From: Thereva unica
Lineage: Eukaryota; Arthropoda; Insecta; Diptera; Therevidae
Length of the DNA stretch: 64,000 nucleotides
Direction of reading: 5' to 3'
NCBI GenBank assembly: GCA_949987705.1
Contig: OX465281.1
Location: 29,000,942 to 29,064,941 of the forward strand
Under the pieces are notes generated by a model. It saw only the letters and a program-made list of their open reading frames with translations. It was not told the origin of the DNA and made no database searches. Shown in pieces: positions 1-11,999 of the stretch. Within the stretch, counting starts at the first letter, position 1. Each line of letters starts with the position of its first letter. The translations under genes and the position numbers were made by a program.

Positions 1-374
1 GTTCTGCTGCGCGATCTCAAGCTTTATTATTCCGGAGTGCAGTTCAATATGTGATAATGTATGGGAACTTAGGGAAAAATTGAAGTTCAGTACACCAATT
101 TTATTGAATTTTCGCGGTTCGGCCGATGAAACTGGTGTAATACTGTCTAACAATCTGTCGATCGTCTGTAATTTGTTCATTCCCTTGGAAAATTCGATGA
201 AAAATCGCATGAGTTTTCACAAAAGCCAACTTTTCCAACAAACTATTCGTTAGAATTCTTGAGTTTGTTGTTGTTGCTTTTAAATATTAATTCCCCTCCT
301 GCCATCCCTATTCTTTTTTCCTACCAAAAGGGAGACAAAAAATAGCAAAAACTATACAACTGTCAAAAAGTTGA

Positions 375-530
375 TTCAAAAATTCCGTGAAAGCTTATGG
401 GGCGCAATATGGCATAGTGCTCCGGTCGCAAAAACTTCAAGCGCCGACCCTGATCCTATCTGTAGACTTTGCCTTAAGGAGGACGAGTCTGCCCTTCATG
501 TGAGTGCCTCGCGTTAGCGAGTGACAAGCA
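375..530 (+). mobile_element. R1/LOA-type LINE C-terminal remnant
   Basis: A short plus-strand reading contains ICRLCLKEDESALHV, the cysteine/histidine cluster (C-x2-C...H) that sits near the C-terminus of ORF2 in R1/LOA-group LINEs, where the usual form is CRxCxEExExxxHxLxxCPxL. The second half of the finger is lost and the reading stops just after. No reverse transcriptase remains. It is a dead 3' fragment. Confidence 0.5.
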
Positions 531-546
531 AGGGAACCTTATTATA

Positions 547-794
547 TATACATGAGTTGAACTCAGTTAGAATCCGAGTCCAACTACATTCAAATGCGAG
601 TCCAATTGAGTTAGGGTCGACTGAACTCAACTCGGGTCTTACTACCTGGGTTGAGTTGAACTTTTGGATGTAGACACGAGTTCAGTAGTTGAATTTAGTT
701 GACAACAGCATCTCTGTCTTTGGTTTGTGGTTTGTGACATGAGTCGAAAATTCAACTCAACTTCAACTCAACTCTTCAACTCATTATGTATACG
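547..794. repeat. Short TIR element rich in GAGTTGA
   Basis: The left end (ATACATGAGTTGAACTC) and the inverted right end (ATACATAATGAGTTGAAGAG) form imperfect inverted repeats, and the whole 250 bp is built of GAGTTGA/TCAACTC words. It has no coding capacity. It looks like a small non-autonomous foldback element; the exact ends and target duplication are unclear. Confidence 0.4.
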
Positions 795-3700
795 TAGCAC
801 CTGTTCAAGCAGTCTGGGATACAAATATGAGGTATAGAATTGTAGTACAATAGGTCAAGTAAAGTCACTGTACTGTGGTACTACCTCTCCAAAAATGCAA
901 TCAAAGAAGACTGTTGTAGTTTAATTTAGTAGGAGTAAATTAACGAATTTAATGTATTCTCAAAAACGATATATGTACATATCTATAATTAAACGAAATT
1001 CCAGTGCAGTCAACTAAAATCCATTTTTAAACATGACTCTGATCTACTAATGCACGGAAGACATAATTTCCGTCACATATGAGTGAGCCTTCAATATCTG
1101 GAATTGAAATTCTACACCATATTCTCCAAACTATGTCAGTAGATCAAGTAGTGTATGCAGCTGTAATGTTTCACCGAATTCGAAACAGTTTCTCTTTTAG
1201 ATTTATCGAACATGTATCGAAATTTGTTTGTTTATCGATTCGATTAATAAAATTTTCAATGTAAATATACATAGCTTAAGCACATTCAAGGAGGGAGTAA
1301 TGGAAAGTCTTCTACACTTCTTAGGTCTAGTTTTAGAACGACACAAGAACAATTGACCCCTGGCATTGAAAGAGTTTCAAGTATTTGGAATGCACTACCA
1401 CATTCGGATTTCCCCAGATCCGTTATCGAAACTGTTCATTACCTTCGTAAGCTTCTCAAATCCTAATTCTTTATGAATCCAATTTTGGTCAAAGCATTAT
1501 TTTTCATACTTAAAACGCCAAACATAGCAAATAGCATGGGTAGGTACAACACTAGCAGCCTTGACTTACCTACCTAGAAAACTGCTTAATGATTGATCAA
1601 CTAAACATTAAGTAATACCGCGCATGCTCAGCTTTCTCAAAACATAAAACCCACTTTCTTTATCAGTATTTAATTATATTTTCAAAGCGTCTCTCCACTT
1701 ACTTCACACATTGTCTCAATTCCACGCCTTTTGTTCATAGTCAAAGGTGTTCACTTACAAAACTCCTCGTTCACCAATTTGAATCATAAAGACAATAACC
1801 GCATAAACAGCGCTGAGCTTAAGGTTTATTGAATTTCAACAACGACAGCAACAAAAACCAAACACCAAACGAATTAAGCAATCTACCAACTACGGATTGC
1901 CCAAGGGAAAAACACAAAGCGCCCGAAAGGAGCCATTTCTTACCTTTTTCGGAAAGTTTTCCAGGTCGTCGATATCACCAATAGTTGAAAAGAGTTTCGC
2001 GTATGCGAAAGATCGATCTGCCGTTAATCCACCAGAATAGGACACTTAACTGTACTTCAACACCTGAAACAGGTATTCGATTTCCTGTGTCGCACTTTAA
2101 CACTGCAGAATTATTTTTTGTACAAAAATAGTGGAGATTAAAGTTGAGATAAATGCGAACGTAACGTTCTCCTGACAGGTGACAAGTGGCTCAAGCGTTT
2201 GAATTATATAAAAAGCGACCGGCGATAGCACAAGGGCCGACAACACAAGTTCTAACGATCGCGCTGCGCAGCGTGGGCGATATAATGTATGGAAACTCCG
2301 TAACGTCTTGCGAGACACGCTAGACGAAGAGGTGCGAATGTCAAGAAGTCTGAAAACAAACTAAACCCGCGGATCGCCAGAGTCGAGTCAAGCTTGCACA
2401 AATGCTATCCCACTACGAAGGTGGGCTTCGGCAGTACAACAGTTATGCTATTACCACCTTCGTCACAGGTACATATTACATCCAGCGCTGGTGTACTCGA
2501 TCGTTGCTCGATAGTAGCCTGAGCAGGTACGCTTCAACGACGTCATGTCGACCGCCGAATATGCACGTGTCGGCCCGTTATTAAAATGTTGTTTTGATGG
2601 TGGAACCACGGTTGAGTGGCCTTTTCTGTTCGTACTATTGACCGCCTACAACAAAGCATTCTCGAGTGCGCAGTCTAGCGTTGCCGAGCTTTGTTTACAC
2701 CAGTCGAGTTCATTTCCATTGTTGCTCGCACACAGCAAGAGTGAAAGTTCCCGGCCCTCGTCGACTAACGGCGAAACTGGAGCTTGCCGGACTCCACATA
2801 TATGCATCGTCTACAATCGCATCGATTATCGTAAGAAGACAGACAATGATGCAAGTTGCGCCTCAGGTGATGATTGGAGATTTCGGAGACTTTTCGTGGA
2901 GAGCATTTCTCTTCCAGACCGCTTTTACTTTCGTGCGGGACGACCTTCTCCAGGTGTTTTGCGGGTCAACTTTTTCTTTATGCCTTTATGAATTTCGTAA
3001 CGTAGGAAAAGTTTTTTCTGCTCTCGGCTGATTCAATTTTTGAAAGCTGGAAGATCGATTAGATTGCGCATTCGGAAAAGGGCGGTCCAAATCATGGGAA
3101 AAACGATTCAGTTAAGTTCAATCAAATCGCCCAGTGCTGCTTTCGATATGTTCGGTGGGTGCTGCAGTAACTGGCAATTAGGGTTTTGCGCTTTCGGACT
3201 CCATTAAGGCAATTACGTTTTTATGTAATCCGCTCTGTCAATATCCGGCGAAATGTTTTATCTTCAGTTCATTAGCCAGGGAACCTGAATTCAATCAGGC
3301 ACCTTTTTTTGCACAGGTGAGAAATTGGGAGACTGTTTTGATTATGACGGGCTTTAACCTTGTGTTAATACGATTCGAAGTAGTTGGCGCATGCGTATTA
3401 CAGTTATTAGAATATAAATACTGTGAACTTACCACATATTAATTTTTAATAGCATTTAAATTACTGACATTTTTTATCTCTTGTTTTTTAAGAGTATTTT
3501 GAAAGAAGACACACTCGTGTTAACCTGCGAGGCATTGACACCAAATTTTTGATACTGTTTTTAGATGAGAATAACAAGCTGATGAGTCATTAATACTTCA
3601 AGTTGTTTAGATAAGGGCAATGACTAATGGTAAGGCTTAGTTTGGGTAATAGAAGAAAATAAGATAGTTTAGGGCTTCAGAGATTACTACTTTACGTTTG

Positions 3701-4063
3701 AACTCTAATAGTACAGGAAAAATAGTAAAAATAGCGGAAATGATTGGGTACAGGCTGAAAATTGGCACAGAGCTTCCTTTTAGGGTTCTTAATAAGGGGT
3801 TATAAAGTCTACCGATTTTCTACCCCGGGAACCTTTCTTTCTAGGGGGTTTTAGGGTCAAAATTTCTGTTTTTTGCAAATGCATCTGAAACCGTAAGTCC
3901 TATCATAAAAAAATGTTTAAAAGCCTAAGCGAAATGTTTAAAAGCCTAATGATATTTTTTATTAAATTTAAAGTATATTTTCTGTTTTTTTTTACCAAAT
4001 GGTCCAAATTGGAACAATAATACTATCTGACATAATTTAGATTTAATTTTGTATTATTGTTCC
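795..4063. other. Intergenic, no gene recognised
   Basis: Only short unconvincing open frames occur here. A TATAAA-like word near 2208 and GC-richer sequence at 2200-3050 could be a regulatory stretch, but no splice-supported coding exon was found. A 22-bp tandem duplication (TGTTTAAAAGCCTAA core) lies at about 3912-3950. Confidence 0.4.
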
Positions 4064-4381
4064 GGATTCATCGTTGCGGATGATTCGCGCCGCACTTATG
4101 TGCGCGCATACTTTTTGTATGAAAAATTGTACCTTTCTCAATTTTGGGAAATTTTTGGGATTTTTTTTTCTCTCTCAAAAAAAGTTGAACCAACTTCAAC
4201 TTTTGTGCGGCGGATTTTAAAAATTGTCAAAAAAATCATATGTTTTTGATGAAAATTGTCTGAAAAACTGTCAAATCATACAAAATGTGCGGCACACTAT
4301 GACTACAACAATGAATCGAAGTTCAGCTGACTCTCTTTTTGGGAATTTTGTGCGACGCGACTCATCCGCAACGATGAATCC
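4064..4381. mobile_element. 318-bp TIR element (MITE-like)
   Basis: The left end GGATTCATCGTTGCGGATGA is repeated in inverted orientation at the right end (about 30 bp with two mismatches, continuing through a GC-rich GTCGCAC-like block). The interior is AT-rich and non-coding. I could not find a target-site duplication, so the superfamily is open. Confidence 0.6.
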
Positions 4382-4821
4382 AGCATAAAAGCTTACCGTC
4401 CGAAGTTGCACTCAATTATGATAAAACCCCCGATATAAAAACTGGTGTGCACGGCTCTCAGAATGCCCAGTGTCCCCAGAAAAGTGACATTTAAAGGCCA
4501 TGCTCCTTGTGTGCTAAGTGAGAGTAGCATGAGATTTGAAAAAAACTTTAATTAAAAATCGGTCTGGAAAAAACCCGCCCTGGTGCCATGACGTTTTCAT
4601 TTTTACAATTAGACCTTTCAGGGATCACAACACGTACATCAGATCAGGATGAAGTGCGGGACAACGGCTACATTCAAAAGTTACTTTATAAAACCTATAC
4701 CTCTCGTGTAGGAATGGACTATGAACTTGCTTCCCGTGCTGCAGTGAAAACTTTTAGGCTTTTTAGTTCAGGCAACGAAGAATGCCCAATAGAGGAAAAT
4801 ATACATACCTACCCAAACCTA

Positions 4822-5135
4822 CTATGGCGCCGTGCCGGCCAAGAAAGGATAGACGATCAAATCAGACGAAGGAAATGGAATTGGATTGGCCACACCTTGC
4901 GACGCGAAAACGAGAATCTAGCCAAACAGGCCCTCGACTGGAATCCGCAAGGATCCCGTCGAGTCGGAAGACCTAGAGCAACGTGGAGGAGAACCTTACT
5001 AGCAGAAGCCGCAACAACTGGGAGATCCTGGTCGGAGCTGAGAGCTGTCGCGCAAAACAGAGTCCGCTGGAGGGCAACTGTTTCCGCCCTATGTCCCATG
5101 AGGGATTAAAGGAGCGCAATGATGATGAATGACCC
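4822..5135 (+). mobile_element. RTE-type LINE, 3' end
   Basis: The plus-strand reading LWRRAGQERIDDQIRRRKWN, then IGHTLRRENENLAKQALDWN, GRPRATWRR and a stop near 5109, is the conserved C-terminal block of RTE-like ORF2. It is nearly the same as the C-terminus of the longer minus-strand element ending at 41476. Both end in an ATGATGATGAA tail, typical of RTE 3' microsatellite tails. The copy is 5'-truncated. Confidence 0.8.
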
Positions 5136-5985
5136 AAATTTTGGCACAGTTGTAGAGGAAGGTGTCCTTAACAACATACTAAAAATATAAATAGATCGAC
5201 AAATATAAGTAGATCGACAACTAGCAACAATTTTTGAAGTTCTAAAAAACTGATATGAATAGTTCTTTACTTAATTACCCTAAATATTGGCAATTCAATT
5301 TTGTGTAATTTTTCAAGTCAAGTCTATTATACATACATAATATTGGAAGCGTTTCTAAATACTTTAAAAAATATTACAAAAATATGGACGATCGTTTACA
5401 ATTCACCAGTTAGAAGAAAATTATCCCATCACAACAAGGTGTGATTTGTTGACCATTCTTCGTCTCCACCAAAATTGTGTCTCTATAAAAATCAGATGGT
5501 ATTGAACTTCAGACAGAACGATTGCGTTACACATGAAGAGCAGTGAGGCCAAATATGGAAAGTCATCATTAACACATTGATGGACTACTCACATAAATCT
5601 TACAACGCTTTGAAAGCGCAAAAAAGTGACCATCGTCGTTGACAATTCTTGATTTATGAAGGGCTATCGACAACATTTAATTTAACTTAATGATGAGCAG
5701 CCGATGATATATCATTTAACTGTCAAGGTATAAGTATTAAGTTTGGGCGTCATGTTGAATAGTTGGATGGGTTGGATCATCTGTAAAAAATGGTGTAAAA
5801 TCATTATCTTATGCCCAATTTTCGATTTTCTCCCGGATAATTTAGGTTGATGTTTACGATTAAATTACGAATAATAATTTTGCTTGTTGTTCTCTATGCC
5901 CTAAGAGTAAGACCCAGGAGGCGCTTTTGTAAAAGTTAAAAATTTAAGAGGAGCAGATGTTCTGTAGCTATATGATTTTAGGTTC
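5136..5985. other. No gene seen
   Basis: AT-rich sequence without a supported ORF or exon. A 19-bp direct duplication (AAATATAAGTAGATCGACAA-like) lies at about 5184-5222. Confidence 0.4.
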
Positions 5986-7890
5986 GTATTGTAGAAATTC
6001 TAGCGGGAAATATCAGCTTTACAGCCCAATTTGAGAGTTGGCCTCCATCAGCTACTTTCTCCAGACGTGTCTCTGCTCCGCAGCTTGTATCTTGTATTGA
6101 GCAATTTTGCTGCATCGGCATTAACATTGTCTTCCCACCTTGACCGTGGTTTGCCAACTGGTCTTTTGCCATCTGGTAGTAGGTACAGGGCGTTTTTTGG
6201 TATCTTTGAGTCATCCATTCTTTGGACATGAACGACCCAACGTAAACGCAATAGCTTGGCATGTATTGTCACATGCATTGTCTCCATTGATTGGTCGTAT
6301 ATCCTTTGGAGCACCTTCTTCTCAAATATATCCATCTTGTCTGCGGATTTTTGAGAGATACTCCATGCTTGACACCCATACGTAGCTACTTTACCTATGA
6401 TACTTACTTTGGTTTTTCTATGGATGTCTCTGGATTTCATTACTGGCAGTGAGAAGTATGTTCTGTTTGCGGCGTTCATTCTCTTTTGCACGTCTATCGT
6501 CGTCTTGGCAGTCTGTGGACCCCAGGTAGTTTATTTGGTTTACCCATTCCCCCAGGTGGTTTTGTGGTTTCTTCCTCTTCTTTCCAACCTCGAATGAATT
6601 AGAATATTGCTCTTGCCTGCATTTATTTGCAGCCCTATATGTTTGAGCAAGGCAGTTAATATCGTCGGCAGTTATTTTGATTTGTTAAGCAGGGTTGCGT
6701 TCGCATCATTGCTCACTTTGCGAATTACTCCTTCTAGGCAGATATTAAATAGCATGGGTGCCACCCCATCGCCCTGCTTTAAGCTTTGCTTGACTGGGAA
6801 GGAATCCGTCAATTCTCTTTGTATTCTGACTCTACACCTTGTTTTTGCCATTGTCATTTTCATTAGTTTCACTATCTTTAGGGGGATATTTAGGTTCAGC
6901 CTTGTCGCATACATTTGTTCTCTGTCGATGCTGTCGTATGCTTGTTTAAAGTCGATGAAAAGTTGATACACGTCGATGTTGAATTCCCAGCATTTTCGGA
7001 AGATTTGCCTTATTGAAAAAAGTTGGTCCATTGTTGATCTATTTCTTCTGAATCCAGCTTGGTATTCACTTATAGCGGCTTCTGCATAAGATTCCAGTCT
7101 AGCTTTAATTATATTTGTCATTATTTTATATACTGTGCTTAAAAGAGATATGCCTCTATAATTTCCATAGTTGAATTTGTTTCTTGTGTATTGGGCGGAT
7201 AATGTGCTGCTGTCCTTCTGTCTATGAGAATATGGTCTATTTGGTTGCAGTATCTTTCGCTGGGAGATTGCCATGTGTATTTGTGAATATCCTTTCTTGG
7301 GAAATATGTTGAACTGATGATCATATTTTTGCTTATCGAAAAATCGATAACACGTTATCCTTTATCGTTTGATGTATCGTAGAGACTTTCCTTTCCAATG
7401 GTCGGTCTGTGCCAGTTCTCTTTTCCAATTTTAGCGTTCAGATCTCCTATCACCATCTTAATGTAATTGGAAAGCGCCGTGTCATATGCGTATTCAAGCT
7501 TATAATAGAAAGTGTCCTTTGTTGTGTCTGCTTTCTCCTCCGTCCCCACATGTGCGTTTATGATAGAAAGGTTAAAAACTTCGTTCGGAGTCATATTGAA
7601 CATAGTCGTTCACTGATTGGCTTGAATTCTATCACATTATCAAAAATTGACTTGTGTATTACGAAGCCAATTCCTATGTGATGTTCTCTTCCGCAGCTCT
7701 GTAGAATATCCTGTAGTTGCCAAGGTCCATTGTCCCGTCTCCTATCCATCTGATCTCTTGTAACGCGAGCAATTTTATTTTATATCTGCTCATTTCGTCC
7801 AATAGTGACTTAACTGCTGCAGTTCTGTACATAGGGGGCACCAGCGAGGAGGTGACGGTACGATTTTGCCCCCGAAGATGAAGAACCACT
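5986..7890 (-). mobile_element. RTE-type LINE, degenerate and internally deleted
   Basis: Read on the minus strand from 7890 down: endonuclease N-terminal block (VKSLLDEMSRYKIKLLALQE then IRW), the NQIDHILIDRR endonuclease motif at about 7250, then reverse transcriptase motifs (NYRGISLLSTVYKI, AGFRRNRSTMDQ, LFIDFKQAYDSIDR, VKQSLKQGDGVAPMLFN), and the C-terminal block with LRLRWVVHVQRM and GKPRSRWEDNV. Several frameshifts break it. The segment normally separating endonuclease and reverse transcriptase is missing (a deletion near 7200-7250), so it cannot encode a working protein. It is a different, older RTE family from the one at 41476-43690. Confidence 0.8.
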
Positions 7891-8199
7891 ATAACCTAAG
7901 GGCGAACGGGTCTGGATATATTAGGAAGGTGATCAAGTGTGGTTATATAATCTGCGAGGAATAAAAAAAAGGAAAATCATCAAAACTACTAAATGAAGAG
8001 AGTAAGTGATGATGAAATGATGAGTTGGTGTATGAGGACCCTGCACCATCATTTACCACAGCGAAATTTCGGGCTAATTTCAGTGGCCTTGAAAGCTTTG
8101 GGGACACGATGAACGTTCGAAACTGCAACTACTGATTTTCACAAAAACACTCACATCGACTCATTCAAACGACTGTCAAATAACAACTGCGCTTCTAAA

Positions 8200-8214
8200 A
8201 TGGCTGAAACTTTG
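8200..8214 (+). CDS. Candidate first coding exon (M-A-E-T-L)
   Basis: ATGGCTGAAACTTTG is followed directly by GTGAGT, a strong 5' splice site, and preceded by an adenine-rich start context. This is a plausible five-residue first coding exon of a plus-strand gene. I found no downstream exon that I can join to it, so it may be chance. Five residues do not allow a gene name. Confidence 0.25.
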
Positions 8215-8220
8215 GTGAGT

Positions 8221-10112
8221 AACTGTAAAAGATGCACAACTACATTCACTAGCTTTTATTGACGAGTGCTGCCATCTTCACGTTGAGGTCGGAAACTTTT
8301 CAGACCACCCTCGTGTGTATATGAACAACTTATTATAACTACCGTATAACTTTTTTAATACTTCATTTCTTCTGGCTAAAAGTGGCCATAAACAATTCTC
8401 TAAGGAGGGGCAAAACTCTCCTCACTTGCCTCTCTTCACCGGAAGAGTTTTTGCGTCTGGACGCATGCGTCCCCATCTATAATGGGCTTAAAAGATGATG
8501 AAACTTCTTGATTAAAACCATTGTTATTGCCTACTGTTTTATGAGACATCAATATATCATTTGATTCAGAATTTCTTTTGACTGCGTAGAAACTTATAAA
8601 CTCACTAGATAAGATCGATAACAATTTGAATAATACATAAGTAAACAACAAGCACTAGTCTTAGTAGATTTACAGCCAGCATGTAATTGCGCAACTAATA
8701 AAATTTACAACACCAAATACAGTACATACTTACTACTAGTAGGCGACTACCAAATACGAATTATTAAGTAAGATTAACCTCACCTTGCTGCCACTTGTGC
8801 ATAACAAACAATCGATAGGTGCAGCTATTTAAATACAATACATAATGATGTAATATAACATATCTAAAACAATTACTCAATGTCCAGGAAGCGTGATGAC
8901 CTCCTTCATATATTATCCAAATCTGGGAAAATTCGTAACGCCTCTATCCTAACTAAATTCGCGATTTTCTTCCAATTTTGTATGCTTAAATCCCCGAGTT
9001 TTTGTCAGTTGCAGTTTCATCATAGCCCAATATTTAGTCAACGTAAGTCTCTTTTCCGATGATTCACCAGTTTTCCAAATAGGGCGCGTTCTGTTTGTAA
9101 TGATATTCTTGCTAAATGAAAAGACTGTCTTAAGGTCGGACTAACAGTTTTTTACGCTAGATGTGGGACGTGCATTTGATTAATAATCGATTGTGCTGTA
9201 AACAAACCTTGACGCTGCAACTGCACAAACTTGACTTCAGATTAGCTATAAAAGTGCATCGATAGCCGTGTGCCTTGAATGAATATTGGGAAGACACTTT
9301 CGTGTAGGCTTCATTGTTAGTTTACCTGCAATTAAACGAGTTTTGTGTGTGCATTCTGTGCTGACGGTAGCCGGCACAGAAGAAATCGTTCGTTTGATGG
9401 ATGAAGAAACAAAGACAACGGCCGCGGACTAAAGCCGCCGCCGAATTCAAGGTCCGATGATTTCGCCCAGACTTGCTTATATAGCTGTGGTAGCCCAAAG
9501 TTCCTCACGATAAAAATGCCTCGAGCGTAATTGATCGACCTTGAGTTCGTCTCCGTTTGAAATCGTCGTTACGCAAGAACGAACGTCCGAAATTTTAATT
9601 AGTCAAGTGCGCATGCTCTGCCTGCATTCATGCAGCGATGATTTGAACTTAGTACAACAAACCTTGTCCTCCAAACATTTTCATTTCATCGACAGACCAT
9701 TGCAGAATTTGAAGATGGATTCTCTCGAGCGCGCGATCATCCTCCAGAGGCATTCCAATCGAGGCTCAAAGCTGTGCCATTTCTGTTGGTAATCTGGCTC
9801 TGCTGCAGGGGGATTAAAAGTATTTCCAGAAAAAGAAAAGCCACTTTTAATTGCGAACATGTCCATTGCAGAAAATTGCGTAAAGTTTGTTTTTTCTTGT
9901 TTCTTGCTCGCAACGAGGTAGGTAGGTTGTACGTCGTTCGTCGGCCAGTTATGGATCATGAACATTTACGCAATTGTCCACTAGAGCTGGGCTTATGGTC
10001 ATCCGATAGCGCAAAAAGTGCGACGACATTACGAAATCGGACTCGGATAGTACCTGTGTAGCTCGAGAATCACTCGACACCTCGGTTGCGCCAGATCGAC
10101 TCGAGTTCGACG
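8221..10112. other. No coding gene recognised; promoter-like stretch
   Basis: Short open frames only. A TATAAAAG box at 9247-9254 is followed by about 860 bp of mixed sequence ending in a good 5' splice site (CG|GTGAGT) at 10112/10113, which could be a non-coding first exon on the plus strand. No matching acceptor or coding exon was identified. Confidence 0.25.
9247..9254 (+). promoter_or_regulatory. TATA-box candidate
   Basis: TATAAAAG in a stretch followed by a possible transcribed leader and a splice donor at 10113. Sequence pattern only. Confidence 0.25.
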
Positions 10113-10147
10113 GTGAGTGGATTCCCGCGTCAAGTTATGCCGAACTG

Positions 10148-10148
<1 letters not shown>

Positions 10149-10181
<33 letters not shown>

Positions 10182-10290
10182 GATAGTCTAAGCTTAGGTG
10201 TCATCCTTTGTACTACTAGTCCGTCATGTCGTACACGTCATGGTGCAATGTCTAGTAGTAAGCTTAGCTCGAAGGATAGAGAGAAAGATA
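10149..10290 (-). mobile_element. Poly(A)-tailed retroposon 3' end
   Basis: A run of 29 T (10149-10177) is a poly(A) tail on the minus strand, preceded on that strand by a block (GATGACACCTAAGCTTAGAC) that recurs at about 12897-12985 and, diverged, at about 52913-52990, the last also abutting a T run. Recurrence plus the A-tail indicates a retroposon 3' end (SINE or LINE UTR). Confidence 0.5.
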
Positions 10291-10299
10291 GGATAGATT

Positions 10300-11210
10300 A
10301 GGGGGAGTCGGGTGGGTGTTGGAGGAGATGGTGGTGAACCTTGCGCTTGAACTCTTGGATGTTGTATGAGTTCGGGAGTTCTACTATGGGATCAGATTCT
10401 TGACCATCCAGTGATTGGTAGCAATCCAGAAAATTGCAGATCGCCAGCAGATTGCTGGTTCTGATTAGGAATTTAAAAATTTGTCATGGCGAATCAGTTG
10501 GAATGCGAGTTGAATTTATTAAAGTCGGATTTTTTTATTATTCTATGCTTGATGGAAAAAATGAACCAAGAGGTTAGGCTCGGCCATGGCTGTATGTGGG
10601 ACGAAGTTGAGATTATCGGTGGAAAGTTTAGTGGTGAAGTTTTTGATTGCTGAATAATAATATGATGAAGAAAAATTTGTGAAGAGATATTGAAGTTGCC
10701 GAACTGGTTGGTCAGTAACAGGATGCGATGGTAACGACCGCGGTTAAGTTTTAACAGACGTTATTTTTCGACAGTATTGAGTTTTTATTATCTCTTAACT
10801 ATTTGTATTTATACCAGCCTCTTGTTTGTTACTTAGGTATTCTTGTCCGACTTTCTCCAACATTAAAAATTATAATTTTGGCATTTTACAAAGTTTTATT
10901 AATAATTCTTTTCTTTCTACAATTTTTTATGTGGAAAAAACAAAGCTTAAGAATAATCCTTTGTACAACCTTCTTTCGAGAGTGAGCTATTTTCGTACTT
11001 TAGATTGGTAGATCAGATCACTTGAGCAGGCTCAACAGTCTACTTGAAGATTTGTCAAACAAGGTCGTACCGAACAACGATTTTAACCTCTTCGCTATCG
11101 CTAGAAAGTGTCAAAGAATATGAAAGCCCACTCTTTCTTGTCGAGGCAGAGCCATCAGAAGCGGTTCTCCGCCCGTAACATAAATACCCGAGGTTATCGG
11201 AACCTAGCCA
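10300..11210. other. No gene seen
   Basis: Moderately AT-rich DNA without supported coding exons or recognised repeats. Confidence 0.4.
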
Positions 11211-11543
11211 GGGGCCGTATTTGGTTTCTCGAGTCGACATTGTCGTCTGTCGATATATAAAAATTGGCATTTGGCGACACGACATCGTCTTTTTACGTGT
11301 CGATAAAGACGTTTGACGATTATTAAAAAGCTCAATTTATGCATACAATAAACGTTTAACAATTTCTATTTTAATTAAATATACGTGGTTTGCTGCCCTT
11401 GGAGTAATACCACAATTTGATGGTTTTGTATGGCTGCGCTTAGCTGTCGATTTGGTCGTGAAACCAAATATGAAACTTAGAAGAAGTCGAGAAGCTTTTT
11501 TTGTCGAGTCGATCCATCGACTCGAGAAACCAAATACGGCCCC
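11211..11543. mobile_element. 333-bp TIR element with GGGGCC ends
   Basis: GGGGCCGTATTTGGTTTCTC plus GAGTCGA at the left is exactly inverted at the right end (about 27 bp perfect). The interior contains many GTCGA words and no ORF of note. Termini resemble those of the element at 15877-16128, suggesting a family with CWGGGGC ends. No clear target duplication. Confidence 0.65.
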
Positions 11544-11769
11544 AGGTCGAAGAGTGTGTGAAGCAAGGTGAAAGTGACGTTGCAGGTCATACTCCAAAAC
11601 CTTAAGAACTGGCAGGCGAAAACAGGCAGAGAAAGGAAAAGAAACGCTAAGAGAGATAGCAGCAAGGTAGCTGATCTAGCCCACCAATGACGTCAGCCGG
11701 TCACGCGTCGAGACTCACATAACCGATAGGCAGAAGGTTGGTAGAATGCTGTCCACCTTTCAACGAACC

Positions 11770-11777
11770 TATATATA
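11770..11777 (+). promoter_or_regulatory. TATA-box candidate before a 40-codon ORF
   Basis: TATATATA at 11770, a possible start near 11800, then an ATG at 11889 opening a 40-codon frame (start MDHDDDPRPNDW) whose stop at 12009 lies inside the small TIR element beginning at 12000. This could be a promoter and leader interrupted by that insertion, or chance. Confidence 0.2.
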
Positions 11778-11999
11778 GCCAGCGAGTTTGGAATCGAGCT
11801 TCTCACAAAGAAAGTAGAGACAGAAGGTTGCTGATCTGTTTGCTTTACTGTTTCGGCTCTGATTAACACCCATTCGAGGCACGCTTTTATGGATCACGAT
11901 GATGACCCCAGACCGAACGACTGGTCTGGACTCAAGAGCTGGCCTGGACTCTTAGCAGGAATCTGGCACTACCATCTGAGTGTGGACCTCAAGCAGTGG

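Noticed and set aside
2097..3031. Several overlapping open frames of 73-148 codons on both strands
   Set aside because: No domain, no splice support and no consistent frame; likely chance in GC-richer DNA.
8200..8214. Naming the five-residue exon after a known gene starting MAETL
   Set aside because: Five residues are too few; no second exon could be joined.
10149..10177. T run as a transcription terminator
   Set aside because: In this context it is better explained as the poly(A) tail of a minus-strand retroposon.
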